Source: Hydrogenophilales bacterium 16-64-46 (GTDB lineage: Bacteria; Pseudomonadota; Gammaproteobacteria; Burkholderiales; Thiobacillaceae). Taken from it: DNA of 64,000 nucleotides. The first letter of the stretch is position 1. Each line of letters starts with the position of its first letter. Made by a program: the position numbers and the translations under genes. The notes beneath the pieces are model-generated. The model had not been told where the DNA came from. It made no database searches and was given only the letters and a program-made list of their open reading frames with translations. The stretch lies in the NCBI GenBank assembly GCA_002281775.1, contig NCGY01000011.1:22842-86841 (forward strand), in the 5' to 3' direction. Below are positions 53,461-62,882 of this stretch, piece after piece.

Positions 53461-54333
53461 TCAGACCTGGGCAGCAGCCGCCACTTCAGCGGCGAAGTCG
53501 GTGACTTTCTTCTCGATGCCCTCGCCCACCACGAACATGGTGAAGCCGTGGCAATGCGAATTCTTGCTCTTCAGTACCTGCTCGACCGTCTGCTTGTCGT
53601 CCTTGACGAAGGGCTGCGACAGCAGGGTGACTTCCTTGAGGAATTTCTGCACCGTGCCTTCGGCAATCTTCTCCAGCATGGCTTCCGGCTTGCCGGCTTC
53701 CTTGGCTTTTTCGATGGCGACGCGACGCTCGGTATCGATCAGTTCCGGGGACACGCCCGAGGCATCCAGCGACTTCGGCTTGGATGCCGCGATGTGCATG
53801 GCGATGTCACGCGCCAGCGCTTCGTCGCCGGTCACGTCGACCAGCACGCCGATCTTGCCGCCATGGATGTAGCTGGCGAACTTGCCGGTGCCATCCAGGC
53901 GCACGAAGCGGCGAATCGACATGTTTTCACCGATCTTGCCCACCAGTTCGGTGCGGAAGGCCTCGACCGTGGCCCCCCGGTAGGGCATCGCAGACAGCGC
54001 GGCGACGTCGGCCGGGCTGTCCGACAGCACCATTTCAGCCAGCGCATTCGACAGCGCAAGGAAGTCGTCATTCTTGGCAACGAAGTCGGTCTCGCAGTTC
54101 ACTTCGACCATGGCAGCCGACTTGCCGTCAGCGGCAATCGCGATGGTGACAACCCCTTCAGCCGCCACACGACCAGCAGATTTGGCAGCCTTGTTGCCAA
54201 AACGCACACGCAGGATTTCTTCAGCCTTCTGCATGTCGCCACCGGCTTCGGACAGCGCTTTTTTGCAGTCCATCATTGGCGCGTCTGTTTTATCGCGCAA
54301 ATCCTTGACCATGCTTGCGGTAATTTCAGCCAT
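53461..54333 (-). CDS. tsf: Elongation factor Ts
   Basis: 290 residues. Nucleotide exchange factor of EF-Tu. [19 protein letters not shown] and [13 protein letters not shown] (TDFV contact motif) are intact. The gap to rpsB holds a hairpin that may attenuate transcription. Confidence 0.97.
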   Translation of the reverse strand: MAEITASMVKDLRDKTDAPMMDCKKALSEAGGDMQKAEEILRVRFGNKAAKSAGRVAAEGVVTIAIAADGKSAAMVEVNCETDFVAKNDDFLALSNALAEMVLSDSPADVAALSAMPYRGATVEAFRTELVGKIGENMSIRRFVRLDGTGKFASYIHGGKIGVLVDVTGDEALARDIAMHIAASKPKSLDASGVSPELIDTERRVAIEKAKEAGKPEAMLEKIAEGTVQKFLKEVTLLSQPFVKDDKQTVEQVLKSKNSHCHGFTMFVVGEGIEKKVTDFAAEVAAAAQV

Positions 54334-54379
54334 TTCCTACTCCCAATCGTTCAATTCAAACCAGCTGTTCAATATGGAA

Positions 54380-54399
54380 AGAGGGGCACACGCCCCTCT
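54380..54399 (-). terminator. rpsB-tsf attenuator-like hairpin
   Basis: AGAGGGGC (complement of 54392-54399) pairs with GCCCCTCT (complement of 54380-54387), loop of four, then only TTTCC on the minus strand. The short T-tract suggests partial termination, as seen between rpsB and tsf in E. coli. Confidence 0.55.
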
Positions 54400-54448
54400 C
54401 GAATGCGCCGCCGGGAGAATACCCCGGCAAAATGACGCCGCGTCGCGC

Positions 54449-55195
54449 TTATTCGGCCGTGACGCCGCCTTCTTCTTCCTCGATCTCGATGAACTCTTCG
54501 CCACCGACGATCTCGGTCATGACCTGCGCACGACCTTCCAGCACCGCATCCGCCATGCCACGCGCGTAAAGGCGAATGGCGCGGGCCGAATCGTCGTTGC
54601 CGGGGATGATGTAATCGACGCCGTCAGGGCTGTTATTGGTATCGACCACACCGATCACCGGCACACCGAGCTTCTTGGCCTCGGTAACGGTGCCCTTCTG
54701 GTAACCGACGTCGATGATGAAGATGGCGTCGGGCAGACCGCCCATTTCACGGATGCCACCGAGACTGCGGTTCAGCTTGTCGACTTCGCGCTGGACGGTC
54801 AGGATTTCCTTCTTGGACAGGCGACCGGGTTCGTTCAGTTGCGCCTCAAGATCGTTCAAGCGCTTGATCGATTGCTTGACGGTCTTGAAGTTGGTCAGCA
54901 TGCCGCCGAGCCAGCGGTTGTCGACGTAGGGCATGCCGGCCCGTACCGCCTCTTCGCGCACGATGTCGCGCGCAGCGCGCTTGGTGCCGACGAACAGCAC
55001 GGTGCCCTTGTTGGCAGCCAGCTGACGCACGAATTTCTGCGCCCCCTGGAACATCGGCAGCGATTTTTCCAGGTTGACGATGTGAATCTTGTTCCGATGG
55101 CCGAAAATGAAGGGGGCCATCTTGGGGTTCCAGAAGCGGGTCTGGTGGCCGAAATGGACACCGGCTTCCAGCATTTGACGCATGGTAACGGACAT
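54449..55195 (-). CDS. rpsB: 30S ribosomal protein S2
   Basis: 248 residues. [42 protein letters not shown] and a Glu-rich tail ([14 protein letters not shown]) match bacterial S2. Preceded by AGGAG and a 130-base leader from a strong promoter. First gene of the rpsB-to-rnhB block. Confidence 0.98.
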   Translation of the reverse strand: MSVTMRQMLEAGVHFGHQTRFWNPKMAPFIFGHRNKIHIVNLEKSLPMFQGAQKFVRQLAANKGTVLFVGTKRAARDIVREEAVRAGMPYVDNRWLGGMLTNFKTVKQSIKRLNDLEAQLNEPGRLSKKEILTVQREVDKLNRSLGGIREMGGLPDAIFIIDVGYQKGTVTEAKKLGVPVIGVVDTNNSPDGVDYIIPGNDDSARAIRLYARGMADAVLEGRAQVMTEIVGGEEFIEIEEEEGGVTAE

Positions 55196-55294
55196 GAAAA
55201 TCTCCTAAAGGGTTGAGCCTCCACCTGCCAGCAGCCAGCGACTTGTCCTGTCGCCAGGCCACCCTTTAATCGGCGGGTGTGCGAATTTGTCTCT

Positions 55295-55356
55295 TTTGCC
55301 AGAATGGCAAATTCAGACAGCCCATCATTTTACCTGCCAGCGCACCTTTTTTTCAA
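55295..55356 (-). promoter_or_regulatory. rpsB promoter and leader hairpin
   Basis: Minus strand -35 TTGAAA (55356 to 55351), 18 bp, -10 TAAAAT (55332 to 55327): both five of six to consensus. The leader near the 5' end folds TTTGCC-N5-GGCAAA (55295-55311), a candidate for S2-mediated autoregulation, as known for rpsB leaders in other bacteria. Confidence 0.65.
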
Positions 55357-55375
55357 TAGCTGCTGCGAACTGACC

Positions 55376-55786
55376 TTATTTGACGACCTTGAGCACGGGC
55401 CGTCCCCGGGACGACGCGGTAACAGATTCGCTGGAAGGCACCGCGGTACCGGGCGGCGTGGGCTCGGGCGCCCCCCCGTCGGGCTCGAAGTGCAGGCCCT
55501 GACCGTTTTCACGGGCAAAGATCGCCGCGACGCGACCTATCGGTACGGAAATTTCATGCGATACGCCGCCGAAGCGTGCAGAAAACTGGATCCAGTCGTT
55601 ATCGAGCTTGAGGTCGCGGGTGGCGCCGGCGCTGATGTTCAGCACGATCTGACCATCCTTGACGAAACCGGGTGGCACGCGGGTATGCGCATCGACCGCC
55701 ACCATAATCTGCGGCGTATAGCCGGAATCCACGCACCACTCGTAGAGTGCGCGGATCAGATAGGGTTTGGTGGAAAGTTCGGCCAC
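55376..55786 (-). CDS. sspB: ClpXP specificity-enhancing factor SspB
   Basis: 136 residues. Delivers ssrA-tagged proteins to ClpXP. N-terminal substrate-binding domain (KPYLIRALYEWCVDSGYTPQIMV, FSARFGGVSHEISVPI), disordered linker, and C-terminal ClpX-binding motif RPVLKVVK. Eight bases after sspA. smpB lies elsewhere in the window. Confidence 0.95.
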   Translation of the reverse strand: MAELSTKPYLIRALYEWCVDSGYTPQIMVAVDAHTRVPPGFVKDGQIVLNISAGATRDLKLDNDWIQFSARFGGVSHEISVPIGRVAAIFARENGQGLHFEPDGGAPEPTPPGTAVPSSESVTASSRGRPVLKVVK

Positions 55787-55794
55787 GGCGGAGC

Positions 55795-56394
55795 TTACTT
55801 GCGCAACGCCTTCTCGGTGGGCGTGAGCGCGTTGATGAAGGCCGGGCGGCTGAACAGGCGCTCGCGGTACTTGAGCACGGGTGCCGCCATTTTCGGCAGA
55901 TCGATACCGTAGTGCTCCAGCCGCCAGAGCAACGGCGCGATGGCCACGTCGAGCATGGAAAATTCGTCGTTCATCAGGAATTTCTGCTTGGTGAGGATGG
56001 GCGTGAGCTGCGAGACGCTGTCGCGAATTTCGGCACGCGCCTTGTCGGACGACTTGCTGAGCGAGTGTTCGAGCGTGTTCACATGGGTGAACAGATCATG
56101 CTCGAAGTTGAACAACACCAATCGCGCGCGCGCGCGCATCACAGGGTCGGGCGGCATCAGTTGCGGATGCGGGAAGCGCTCGTCGATGTATTCGTTGATG
56201 ATGTTGGACTCGGTGAGGATGAGGTCGCGCTCGACCAGAACGGGCATTCTGCCGGTGGGGCTGATGCTCGCCACTTCCTCTGGCTTGTTGTGCATGTCCA
56301 CATCGATGACTTCAAAATCCATGTCCTTTTCGAAAAGGACGATGCGGCAGCGGTGGCTGTAGGGGTCGGTGCTGCCGGAGTACAGGGTCATCAT
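55795..56394 (-). CDS. sspA: Stringent starvation protein A
   Basis: 199 residues, glutathione S-transferase fold without GST activity expected. Binds RNA polymerase under starvation and acid stress. TLYSGSTDPYSHRCRIVLFEKDMDFEV and SPTGRMPVLVERDLILTESNIINEYIDE fit the family. Its start lies downstream of a strong terminator, so it likely has its own promoter. Confidence 0.93.
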   Translation of the reverse strand: MMTLYSGSTDPYSHRCRIVLFEKDMDFEVIDVDMHNKPEEVASISPTGRMPVLVERDLILTESNIINEYIDERFPHPQLMPPDPVMRARARLVLFNFEHDLFTHVNTLEHSLSKSSDKARAEIRDSVSQLTPILTKQKFLMNDEFSMLDVAIAPLLWRLEHYGIDLPKMAAPVLKYRERLFSRPAFINALTPTEKALRK

Positions 56395-56440
56395 GGCGGG
56401 GGTTCCCTCTTGCGTTGCGTGTGTTGCGTATCAAATGCTG

Positions 56441-56477
56441 AAAACGCCAACAGCCGGACACGGGCCGGCTGTTGGCG
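56441..56477 (-). terminator. petABC terminator
   Basis: A perfect 13-bp stem: CGCCAACAGCCGG (56445-56457) and CCGGCTGTTGGCG (56465-56477), 7-base loop, followed on the minus strand by TTTT (56444 to 56441). It starts 18 bases after the petC stop and separates the bc1 operon from sspA. Confidence 0.85.
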
Positions 56478-56495
56478 ACAGGTCGGCGTGCGGCT

Positions 56496-57224
56496 TCAGT
56501 GCACGTCTTTCCAGAATTCCTTCTTGAGGTAATAGGCGACGACGAAGAAGCCCGCCAGGAACAGCAGGACGATCACGCCCAACTGTTTGCGCTGCACCTG
56601 TGCAGGCTCGCCCATCCAGACCAGATAGTTGACCAGATCACCGACCATGGCGTCGTACTCGGCGAGCGTCACGCTGCCGGGCTTGGCCAGTTCCAGGCGG
56701 GCGATGGTTTCGTGTTCGCCTTCCTTCTTGTAGACAGGAACCATTTCACCTTGCAGGCTCCACATCACGTGCGGCATGCCGACCTTGTCGAACACGGTGT
56801 TGTTCCACCCCGTGGCACGGCTGTCGTCGCGGTAGAAGCCTCGCAGATAGGTGTAGAGCCAGTCGGCCCCGCGCGAACGGGCGATAACGGACAGGTCCGG
56901 CGGCGTGGCACCGAACCAGGCCTTGCCGTCAACCTTGGTCATGCCGATCTTCATCAGCTCGCCCGGTTTTTCGGCGCTGAACAGCAGGTTTTCCTTGATC
57001 TGATCTTCGGTCAGACCGATATCTTCCAGGCGCGAATAGCGCATCGCCGACGCACTGTGGCAGTTGAGGCAATAGTTCACGAACATGCGCGCGCCGCGCT
57101 GCAACGAGTCCTGGTCAGCCAGATTCACCGGTGCCTTGTCGAGCGGCACACTGTGGCCACCGGCCGCCATGGCGAGCGCGGGCATGGCCAGCAACAGGAA
57201 CAGAAAATTCTTCACGCGTTTCAT
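56496..57224 (-). CDS. petC: Cytochrome c1 of the bc1 complex
   Basis: 242 residues. Signal peptide (to about 20, ALAMA-AGG), heme c site CLNCH (Cys52, Cys55, His56), Met ligand region KVGMPHVMWSLQG, and a C-terminal TM anchor (LGVIVLLFLAGFFVVAYYL). Starts immediately after the petB TAA. Confidence 0.96.
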   Translation of the reverse strand: MKRVKNFLFLLLAMPALAMAAGGHSVPLDKAPVNLADQDSLQRGARMFVNYCLNCHSASAMRYSRLEDIGLTEDQIKENLLFSAEKPGELMKIGMTKVDGKAWFGATPPDLSVIARSRGADWLYTYLRGFYRDDSRATGWNNTVFDKVGMPHVMWSLQGEMVPVYKKEGEHETIARLELAKPGSVTLAEYDAMVGDLVNYLVWMGEPAQVQRKQLGVIVLLFLAGFFVVAYYLKKEFWKDVH

Positions 57225-58460
57225 TTAGCCAGTCACCCTTTCCGGTTCGGGTTTGGTTTTATCAATCGAGGTATACCAGGGCATCAACAGGAAAAACAGG
57301 AAGTAGATCACCGAGAACACCTGGGCAAAGATCGTCGCGACCGGCGTGGACGGCAGCAGGCCGAGATAGCCCAGGCCGACGAACGAGACGATGAACGCTG
57401 CCAGGAATGCCTTGTAGATGGGACCACGGTAGCGGATCGACTTGACCTTGCTGCGGTCGAGCCAGGGCAGGAAGAACAGCAGAACGATCGACATGCCCAT
57501 CGCCACCACACCGGGGAACTGCGAGCCGAACAAGGGCGGCACCGCGCGCAGGATCGCGTAGAACGGCGTGAAGTACCACAGCGGGGCGATGTGTTCCGGG
57601 GTCTTCAGCGGATCGGCCGGGACGAAGTTGGCCGCTTCGAGGAAGTAGCCGCCCATCTCCGGCGCGAAGAACAGGATCGCCGAGAACACCATCAGGAAGA
57701 CGATCACACCGACGATGTCCTTCACCGTGTAATAGGGATGGAAGGGAATGCCGTCGAGCGGAATGCCGGTCTTGGGATCCTTCTTCTTCTTGATCTCGAC
57801 GCCATCGGGGTTATTGGAGCCGACTTCGTGCAGGGCGACGAGGTGCACCATCACCAAGGCCAGCAACACCAACGGCAGCGCGATGACGTGGAAGGCGAAG
57901 AAGCGGTTGAGGGTGGCATCGCCGATGACGTAGTCGCCGCGTATCCAGATCGAGAGATCTTCACCGATGATGGGCACGGCGGCGAACAGGTTGACGATCA
58001 CCTGCGCGCCCCAGTACGACATCTGCCCCCAGGGCAGCAGGTAGCCGAGGAAGGCTTCGGCCATCAGCATCAAGTAAATGAGCACGCCGAAAATCCAGAT
58101 CAGTTCGCGCGGCTTGCGGTACGAGCCGTACATGAGCCCACGGAACATGTGCAGGTAGACCACGACGAAGAACATCGAGGCACCAGTGGAATGGATGTAG
58201 CGGATCAGCCAACCCCATTCGACGTCGCGCATGATGTACTCGACGGACAGGAAGGCGAGTTCCGAATCCGGCTTGTAGTTCATGGTAAGGAAGATGCCGG
58301 TGACGATCTGGATCACCAGCACCAGGAGCGCGAGCGACCCGAAGAAGTACCAGAAGTTGAAGTTCTTGGGCGCGTAGTACTCCGAGAGGTGCGCCTTGTA
58401 GGTGGCAGTGAGCGGAAGACGATCGTCGATCCAGCCCATCAGCTTTTGCATCGCAGACAT
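57225..58460 (-). CDS. petB: Cytochrome b of the bc1 complex
   Basis: 411 residues with eight or so TM helices. Heme ligand pairs His90/His104 and His191/His206. The Qo-site loop reads PLWY (293-296) instead of PEWY, so the usual glutamate is replaced by Leu. ATG 58460 is chosen; the upstream frame is inside petA. Transfers electrons in the Q cycle. Confidence 0.96.
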   Translation of the reverse strand: MSAMQKLMGWIDDRLPLTATYKAHLSEYYAPKNFNFWYFFGSLALLVLVIQIVTGIFLTMNYKPDSELAFLSVEYIMRDVEWGWLIRYIHSTGASMFFVVVYLHMFRGLMYGSYRKPRELIWIFGVLIYLMLMAEAFLGYLLPWGQMSYWGAQVIVNLFAAVPIIGEDLSIWIRGDYVIGDATLNRFFAFHVIALPLVLLALVMVHLVALHEVGSNNPDGVEIKKKKDPKTGIPLDGIPFHPYYTVKDIVGVIVFLMVFSAILFFAPEMGGYFLEAANFVPADPLKTPEHIAPLWYFTPFYAILRAVPPLFGSQFPGVVAMGMSIVLLFFLPWLDRSKVKSIRYRGPIYKAFLAAFIVSFVGLGYLGLLPSTPVATIFAQVFSVIYFLFFLLMPWYTSIDKTKPEPERVTG

Positions 58461-58464
58461 TGAA

Positions 58465-59070
58465 TCAGGCTCCTTTTGCGTCGACGCCAACCAGCAACTT
58501 GGCATCGCCAAGGTATTGATGGGGCGGGATGACCAGATTGGTTGGCGCAGGAACGCCCTTGAAGACGCGCGCAGCCAGGTCGAATCGCGAACCGTGGCAG
58601 GGACAGAAGAAACCACCCGGCCAGTCCGCACCCAGATCCGCCGCGCCCACATCCTTGCGGTAGGTGGGCGAGCAGCCGAGGTGGGTACAGATTCCCACGG
58701 CTACCAGAAATTCGGGCTTGATCGAACGGGTTGCGTTCTTGCAATACGCGGGTTGCTGCGGCATTTCACTAGTGGGATCGACCAGCTGCCCGTCGTGCTT
58801 GGGCAGCGTGTCGAGCATTTCCTTGGTGCGGTTGACGATCCACACCGGCTTGCCCCGCCACTCCACCGTCAGCAGCATGCCGGGTTCGACCTTGCTGATA
58901 TCCACTTCGACCGGTGCACCGGCCGCCTTGGCTCGCGCGCTGGGAAGCATGCTCATTACCAACGGGATGGCCACCCCTGCCGCTGCGACGCCGCCCACTG
59001 CGCTGGTCGCCGCGATCAGGAATTTCCGCTTGCCTGTGTCCACTTTTTGTCCTTCGACATCCTGGCCCAT
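58465..59070 (-). CDS. petA: Rieske iron-sulfur protein of the bc1 complex
   Basis: 201 residues. Cluster ligands in CTHLGC (Cys128, His130) and CPCHGS (Cys156, His159), with Cys133/Cys158 for the disulfide. N-terminal TM helix (about 17-38) preceded by GKRKFL: a Tat-like signal in which the first Arg is Lys. TAGAAT on the minus strand (59112 to 59107) is a possible -10. Confidence 0.96.
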   Translation of the reverse strand: MGQDVEGQKVDTGKRKFLIAATSAVGGVAAAGVAIPLVMSMLPSARAKAAGAPVEVDISKVEPGMLLTVEWRGKPVWIVNRTKEMLDTLPKHDGQLVDPTSEMPQQPAYCKNATRSIKPEFLVAVGICTHLGCSPTYRKDVGAADLGADWPGGFFCPCHGSRFDLAARVFKGVPAPTNLVIPPHQYLGDAKLLVGVDAKGA

Positions 59071-59221
59071 GTTTGCCTAACCTGAACGTGTTGCGATAAA
59101 ACCGGCATTCTAACCAATTTGTCGCGCCCACCGGAAGCCTGTTGACGCGCAAACACGAGCAGAAAGGGGCTGGGCTATAATCCCGCGCACGCCATTCCGG
59201 CTGCTTCCGCCGATTTCCCTC
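59071..59221. promoter_or_regulatory. petA-degS divergent region
   Basis: 151 bases. On the plus strand a perfect TATAAT (59176-59181) lies 40 bases before the protease ATG, without a good -35. On the minus strand TAGAAT (59112 to 59107) lies upstream of petA. No gene. Confidence 0.45.
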
Positions 59222-60388
59222 ATGCGCAAACTCTGGTTGCTGTTCGCCCAATCCACCACGGTGGCACTGGCCGTTCTGTTCATCGTCGCCCTGTTCAAGC
59301 CCGACCTGCTGCGCTGGCAGGCCACGCCAGCCAATCTCACCATCCAGCAAGCCCATGCCCCGGCAGCCGGGGCCATGCCCGGGGAGTCCTTCGCGCCCGC
59401 CGCCCAGAAAGTGATTCCGGCTGTGGTCAACGTGTTCACCCAGCAGAAGGTGCGCGGGGAGGCACACCCTGCCCTGCAGGATCCGATCTTCCGCTATTTT
59501 TTTGGTGACCGGCTCGACTCGCGCCCACGTCAGGCTTCGAATCTAGGGTCGGGCGTCATCGTCAGCCCCAATGGCTTCATTCTTACCAACCAGCACGTGG
59601 TCGAGGCGGCCGACGAAATCCAGATTGCGCTGGCAGACGGCAAGACCCTCCCCGCGCGCGTCGTGGGGGCCGACCCGGAAACCGATCTGGCCGTGCTGAA
59701 GATCGACGCCATCAACCTGCCGGCGATCACCTTCGCCCAGCCCGACAGCCTGAAAGTGGGCGACTGGGTGCTGGCAGTAGGCAATCCCTTCGGCGTGGGA
59801 CAGACAGTCACGGCGGGCATTGTCAGCGCGCTGGGCCGCACCCACCTTGGTATCAATACCTTCGAGAATTTCATCCAGACCGATGCCGCAATCAACCCGG
59901 GCAATTCGGGTGGCGCGCTGGTGGATGCAAGCGGCAGCCTAGTCGGAGTGAACAGCGCGATCTATTCGCGTACCGGCGGCTCGCAGGGCATCGGCTTCGC
60001 CATTCCCGTCTCGATCGCCCGCCAGGTGATGGAGCAGATCATCAAGTCGGGCAGTGTGACGCGCGGCTGGGTGGGCATCGAGGTGCAGGACCTCACGCCG
60101 GAACTGGCCGAATCCTTCAGCCTCAAGGCCAGAACAGGCGCGCTGATCGCGGGCGTGCTCAAAGGCGGTCCGGCAGACACGGCCGGAATCCGTCCTGGCG
60201 ACATTCTCGTGGCGGTGAACGATGGCCGGGTGTCGGATTCCGCTTCGTTGCTGAATCTGATTGCCGCACTTAAGCCGGGTGACACGGCCAAGCTCACGGT
60301 GGCCCGCAAGCAGCAGATGCTGGCACTGCCGGTCAGCGTGGGCCGCCGGCCCATGCAGCGCGCCGTGGCGGAAGAGGACGCGCCGTAA
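59222..60388 (+). CDS. DegS-like membrane-anchored serine protease
   Basis: 388 residues. One N-terminal TM anchor (about 12-28, no signal cleavage site), trypsin-like domain with His125 (TNQHVV), Asp155 (ETDLAVL) and Ser229 (GNSGGAL), and a single PDZ domain (about 285-372). The single PDZ and anchor resemble DegS, which starts sigmaE release by cutting the anti-sigma factor. It is convergent with the DUF255 gene of the ECF operon, three bases apart. Confidence 0.88.
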   Translation: MRKLWLLFAQSTTVALAVLFIVALFKPDLLRWQATPANLTIQQAHAPAAGAMPGESFAPAAQKVIPAVVNVFTQQKVRGEAHPALQDPIFRYFFGDRLDSRPRQASNLGSGVIVSPNGFILTNQHVVEAADEIQIALADGKTLPARVVGADPETDLAVLKIDAINLPAITFAQPDSLKVGDWVLAVGNPFGVGQTVTAGIVSALGRTHLGINTFENFIQTDAAINPGNSGGALVDASGSLVGVNSAIYSRTGGSQGIGFAIPVSIARQVMEQIIKSGSVTRGWVGIEVQDLTPELAESFSLKARTGALIAGVLKGGPADTAGIRPGDILVAVNDGRVSDSASLLNLIAALKPGDTAKLTVARKQQMLALPVSVGRRPMQRAVAEEDAP

Positions 60389-60391
60389 GCT

Positions 60392-62170
60392 TCAGGGGCG
60401 CGCCAGGAGACCGGCCTGCGTAGGAAACGCGTAGGGGTCGGCTGACATGGCCGGAATACGCCAAGCCAGGCTGGTGCGTGCGCGCTTGGCCAGTTCGGCA
60501 TCGCCCAGCCGCAGGCTGGCACCGATCAGCACGGCGGACGGCGAATACAGCGCGCCATCCGCCAGCGCGGGTTCGGGGGCCACGGTGGCGAGGAGCGGCC
60601 GCGCCTCGCGCAACCAGCCGCGTTCACGCCAGAAATCCCGCCAGGCGACGCGCGCGAGCCGGATCGCCTGCGCACGCGATTCAGCATTCCCTGTCGCCTC
60701 GGCATGGTCGACCAAGCCCTGCACAACATACGCGTAGTCTTCCAGTTCGGCATCCGGGAACACCTGTCCGCGTGCCCGTGCTTTGAGGAGCCGTCCATCC
60801 CGCACCATGCGCTTCAGCAAGAAGGCCTGGAGTCGGTCTGCCGTCTGGCGATAGGCTGGGTCGAGGGCAAGCGAACGGCTGAACGCCGACAAGGCCAGAC
60901 CGTTCAGCCCGGCATTGCGCTTGTCGTCGATAGGCAGACTGCGCGCACGTCGCAGCGGCCGCAGGACGCGTGCCGCCTCCTCCAGCAGCGGTCGCTCGGC
61001 TTGCGTGGGGGGGCGGTTTTCTGCGGGCAGATAGCCCGCATCGAATGCGCGCGGCGCATCCAGCCGCCATACGCGCCGCACGGCCGCGTACATCTCGGGC
61101 GACAGACGGCGCGACAGTTCTTCGGGTTCCCACAGATAGGTCGCGCCCTCGCGCCCGGACGCATCCACCGCCGAGGTGCTGGTGTAAAACCCACCGCCGG
61201 CGTCGGCGAGCGTTTCGCGCATGAAATCGAGGGTGCTGTGTGCGATGTCGCGGTAGCGGGGCTGGCGCAGCACGCCGGCGGCCCGCCCGTAGAGCGCCGC
61301 CAGATGGGCGTTGTCGTAGAGCATTTTTTCGAAATGTGGGGTGTCCCAGCCGGGGTCCACGGTGTAGCGGAAGAAACCACCACCGACGTGATCACGCAGG
61401 CCAAGCGCCGCCATCTGGTCGAAGCTCAGGCGCAGGAATTCCGCGAGTTTGGGGTCGGGGTGCAACGCCTGGCGGGTCAACAGAGCATCGAGCTGCGGTG
61501 CCATCGGAAACTTGCTGACCGTGCCGAAACCGCCGTGCAGCAGATCGGCTTCCTGCCAGACGCCGGCCAGGAAGGCTGCCATGGTCTTCTCTGCCCGTGC
61601 CGGATTGAGCGCCCCGGCCACGGGTTTCAGCGCAGGTGGCGGGGCCGCCCGGTGCGCCAGCTGGCGGATCGAGGAGTCATCCTCGCGCCAGCGTGCGGAC
61701 AGACGGTCGATCAAGCCGCCGAACTCGGCCGGCGGCACATAAAGTACAACAAAAGCCGGGTAGCCTTCCGGCGTGACCAGCGCATTCAGCGGCCAGCCGG
61801 CCACGCCATTGAGATTGGCGGAAAACTGCTGCAAGGCGTCGTCGAGGCCGCTGTTCAGCTCACGATCCACCTTGACCGGGATGAACTCGCGGTTGAGCCG
61901 CGCGGCGATCTGCGGATTCTTGTAGCTCTCGCGCTGCATCACATGACACCAGTGGCAGGCAAAGTAGCCCACCGAGACGAACAGTAGCTTGTTTTCGCGG
62001 CGCGCTCGGGCGACCGTGTCGGCGTTCCATTCCTGCCAGGCCACAGGATCCGTACCGTGCTGGGCCAGATAGGGTGACGGGTGGTTTTTCAGCTGATTGG
62101 TGAGCGCCGCGCCCGCCGGCAGGGCAAGCGTGAGCAACAGCAGGCCGAACCAGCATTTACACGCGGACAT
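60392..62170 (-). CDS. Exported DUF255 thioredoxin-fold protein (YyaL/SSP411-like)
   Basis: 592 residues. Signal peptide (to about 21, ALPAGA-ALTN), thioredoxin-like domain with LKNHPSPYLAQHGTDPVAWQ and the CxxC motif CHWC (72-75), then an alpha/alpha six-barrel (SKFPMAPQLDALL, GGGFFRYTVDPGWDTPHFEKML). Most family members are cytosolic; this one looks exported. ATG 62170 overlaps the anti-sigma gene by 14 bases, so it belongs to the sigma operon. A thiol-disulfide or sulfur-related activity in the periplasm is inferred. Confidence 0.82.
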   Translation of the reverse strand: MSACKCWFGLLLLTLALPAGAALTNQLKNHPSPYLAQHGTDPVAWQEWNADTVARARRENKLLFVSVGYFACHWCHVMQRESYKNPQIAARLNREFIPVKVDRELNSGLDDALQQFSANLNGVAGWPLNALVTPEGYPAFVVLYVPPAEFGGLIDRLSARWREDDSSIRQLAHRAAPPPALKPVAGALNPARAEKTMAAFLAGVWQEADLLHGGFGTVSKFPMAPQLDALLTRQALHPDPKLAEFLRLSFDQMAALGLRDHVGGGFFRYTVDPGWDTPHFEKMLYDNAHLAALYGRAAGVLRQPRYRDIAHSTLDFMRETLADAGGGFYTSTSAVDASGREGATYLWEPEELSRRLSPEMYAAVRRVWRLDAPRAFDAGYLPAENRPPTQAERPLLEEAARVLRPLRRARSLPIDDKRNAGLNGLALSAFSRSLALDPAYRQTADRLQAFLLKRMVRDGRLLKARARGQVFPDAELEDYAYVVQGLVDHAEATGNAESRAQAIRLARVAWRDFWRERGWLREARPLLATVAPEPALADGALYSPSAVLIGASLRLGDAELAKRARTSLAWRIPAMSADPYAFPTQAGLLARP

Positions 62171-62882
62171 ACGTCCAGCCCTGCTGCAGGCGCGTGACGA
62201 TTTCTCCGATGGCGGTGGGCGCGTGGCGGACAGACGGCAACAGTTCGACAGTCTGGCCTTCCGCCCGGAAACGCGCAATGGTCTGACTACATGCCACCCA
62301 GTGCAGGTTGGCATGGCGCTTCTGCATCCGCGCGATCCGCGCGGCATAGGGACTCCCCGCCCGCAGCAGCGTCAGGCCGTGGCTGTTGGCCACCACTTCG
62401 ATCTGCATGATGCGGCCTTCGCGCTCGGCAACGTCGAGCAGGCGCTCGGCTTCGTCCAGCGCCACCCGCATCCGCTCCGGGGCGGCGCTGTCGACGTGCA
62501 GCATCACCCGGTTCGGGTCGGGCTGCCCGGCAAGGCTCACCCGACTCAGCCCAGCAGGCTGCAAGGCCGGGGCCGATGCCACGCTGGCTTGTCCGTCGAT
62601 GCCACGCAGCATCCAGCCGAGGAACAGACCCACGCCCAATACCAGACAGCCCAAGGCGCAACGCTGCATTGCACCGCCCTGCGGACGGATCCGGGCAGAT
62701 CCTGCTGCGGGCGGTTCCGCGTAGGCCAGCTTCAACATGTCACGCATACCGCGCACGACGCATACCCGATGCGCCAGTTCAGGCTCGGACTGGATGCGCA
62801 CCAGGAGAGCTTCGCGCTCGCCGAGATCGAGCTCCCCGTCGACAAACGCGTGCAGGGTTTCGTCTGAAACCGGACCGTTCAT
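62157..62882 (-). CDS. Anti-sigma factor with C-terminal periplasmic DsrE-like domain
   Basis: 241 residues. N-terminal anti-sigma helix (SDETLHAFVDGELDLGEREALL, without the HxxxCxxC zinc motif), one TM helix (about 73-92), and a C-terminal domain (about 122-241) with DsrE-family features: NRVMLHVDSAAPERMRVAL, MQIEVVANSHGLTLL, LHWVACSQTI (Cys198) and LQQGWTYVRV. That domain is similar to the free DsrE protein at the window end, and Cys198 aligns with its Cys106. ATG overlaps the sigma gene stop (ATGA). The domain fusion suggests sulfur- or redox-sensing release of the sigma factor (inference). Confidence 0.78.
   Translation of the reverse strand: MNGPVSDETLHAFVDGELDLGEREALLVRIQSEPELAHRVCVVRGMRDMLKLAYAEPPAAGSARIRPQGGAMQRCALGCLVLGVGLFLGWMLRGIDGQASVASAPALQPAGLSRVSLAGQPDPNRVMLHVDSAAPERMRVALDEAERLLDVAEREGRIMQIEVVANSHGLTLLRAGSPYAARIARMQKRHANLHWVACSQTIARFRAEGQTVELLPSVRHAPTAIGEIVTRLQQGWTYVRV

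Noticed and set aside
56472..58463. Open frame of about 660 codons on the plus strand opposite petC and petB
   Set aside because: Rich in His/Asp/Gln as typical for reverse frames of membrane proteins; petB and petC are certain.
59142..59181. TTGACG and TATAAT as one sigma70 promoter of the DegS-like gene
   Set aside because: The spacer is 28 bp, far from 17; only the -10 is kept as a candidate.
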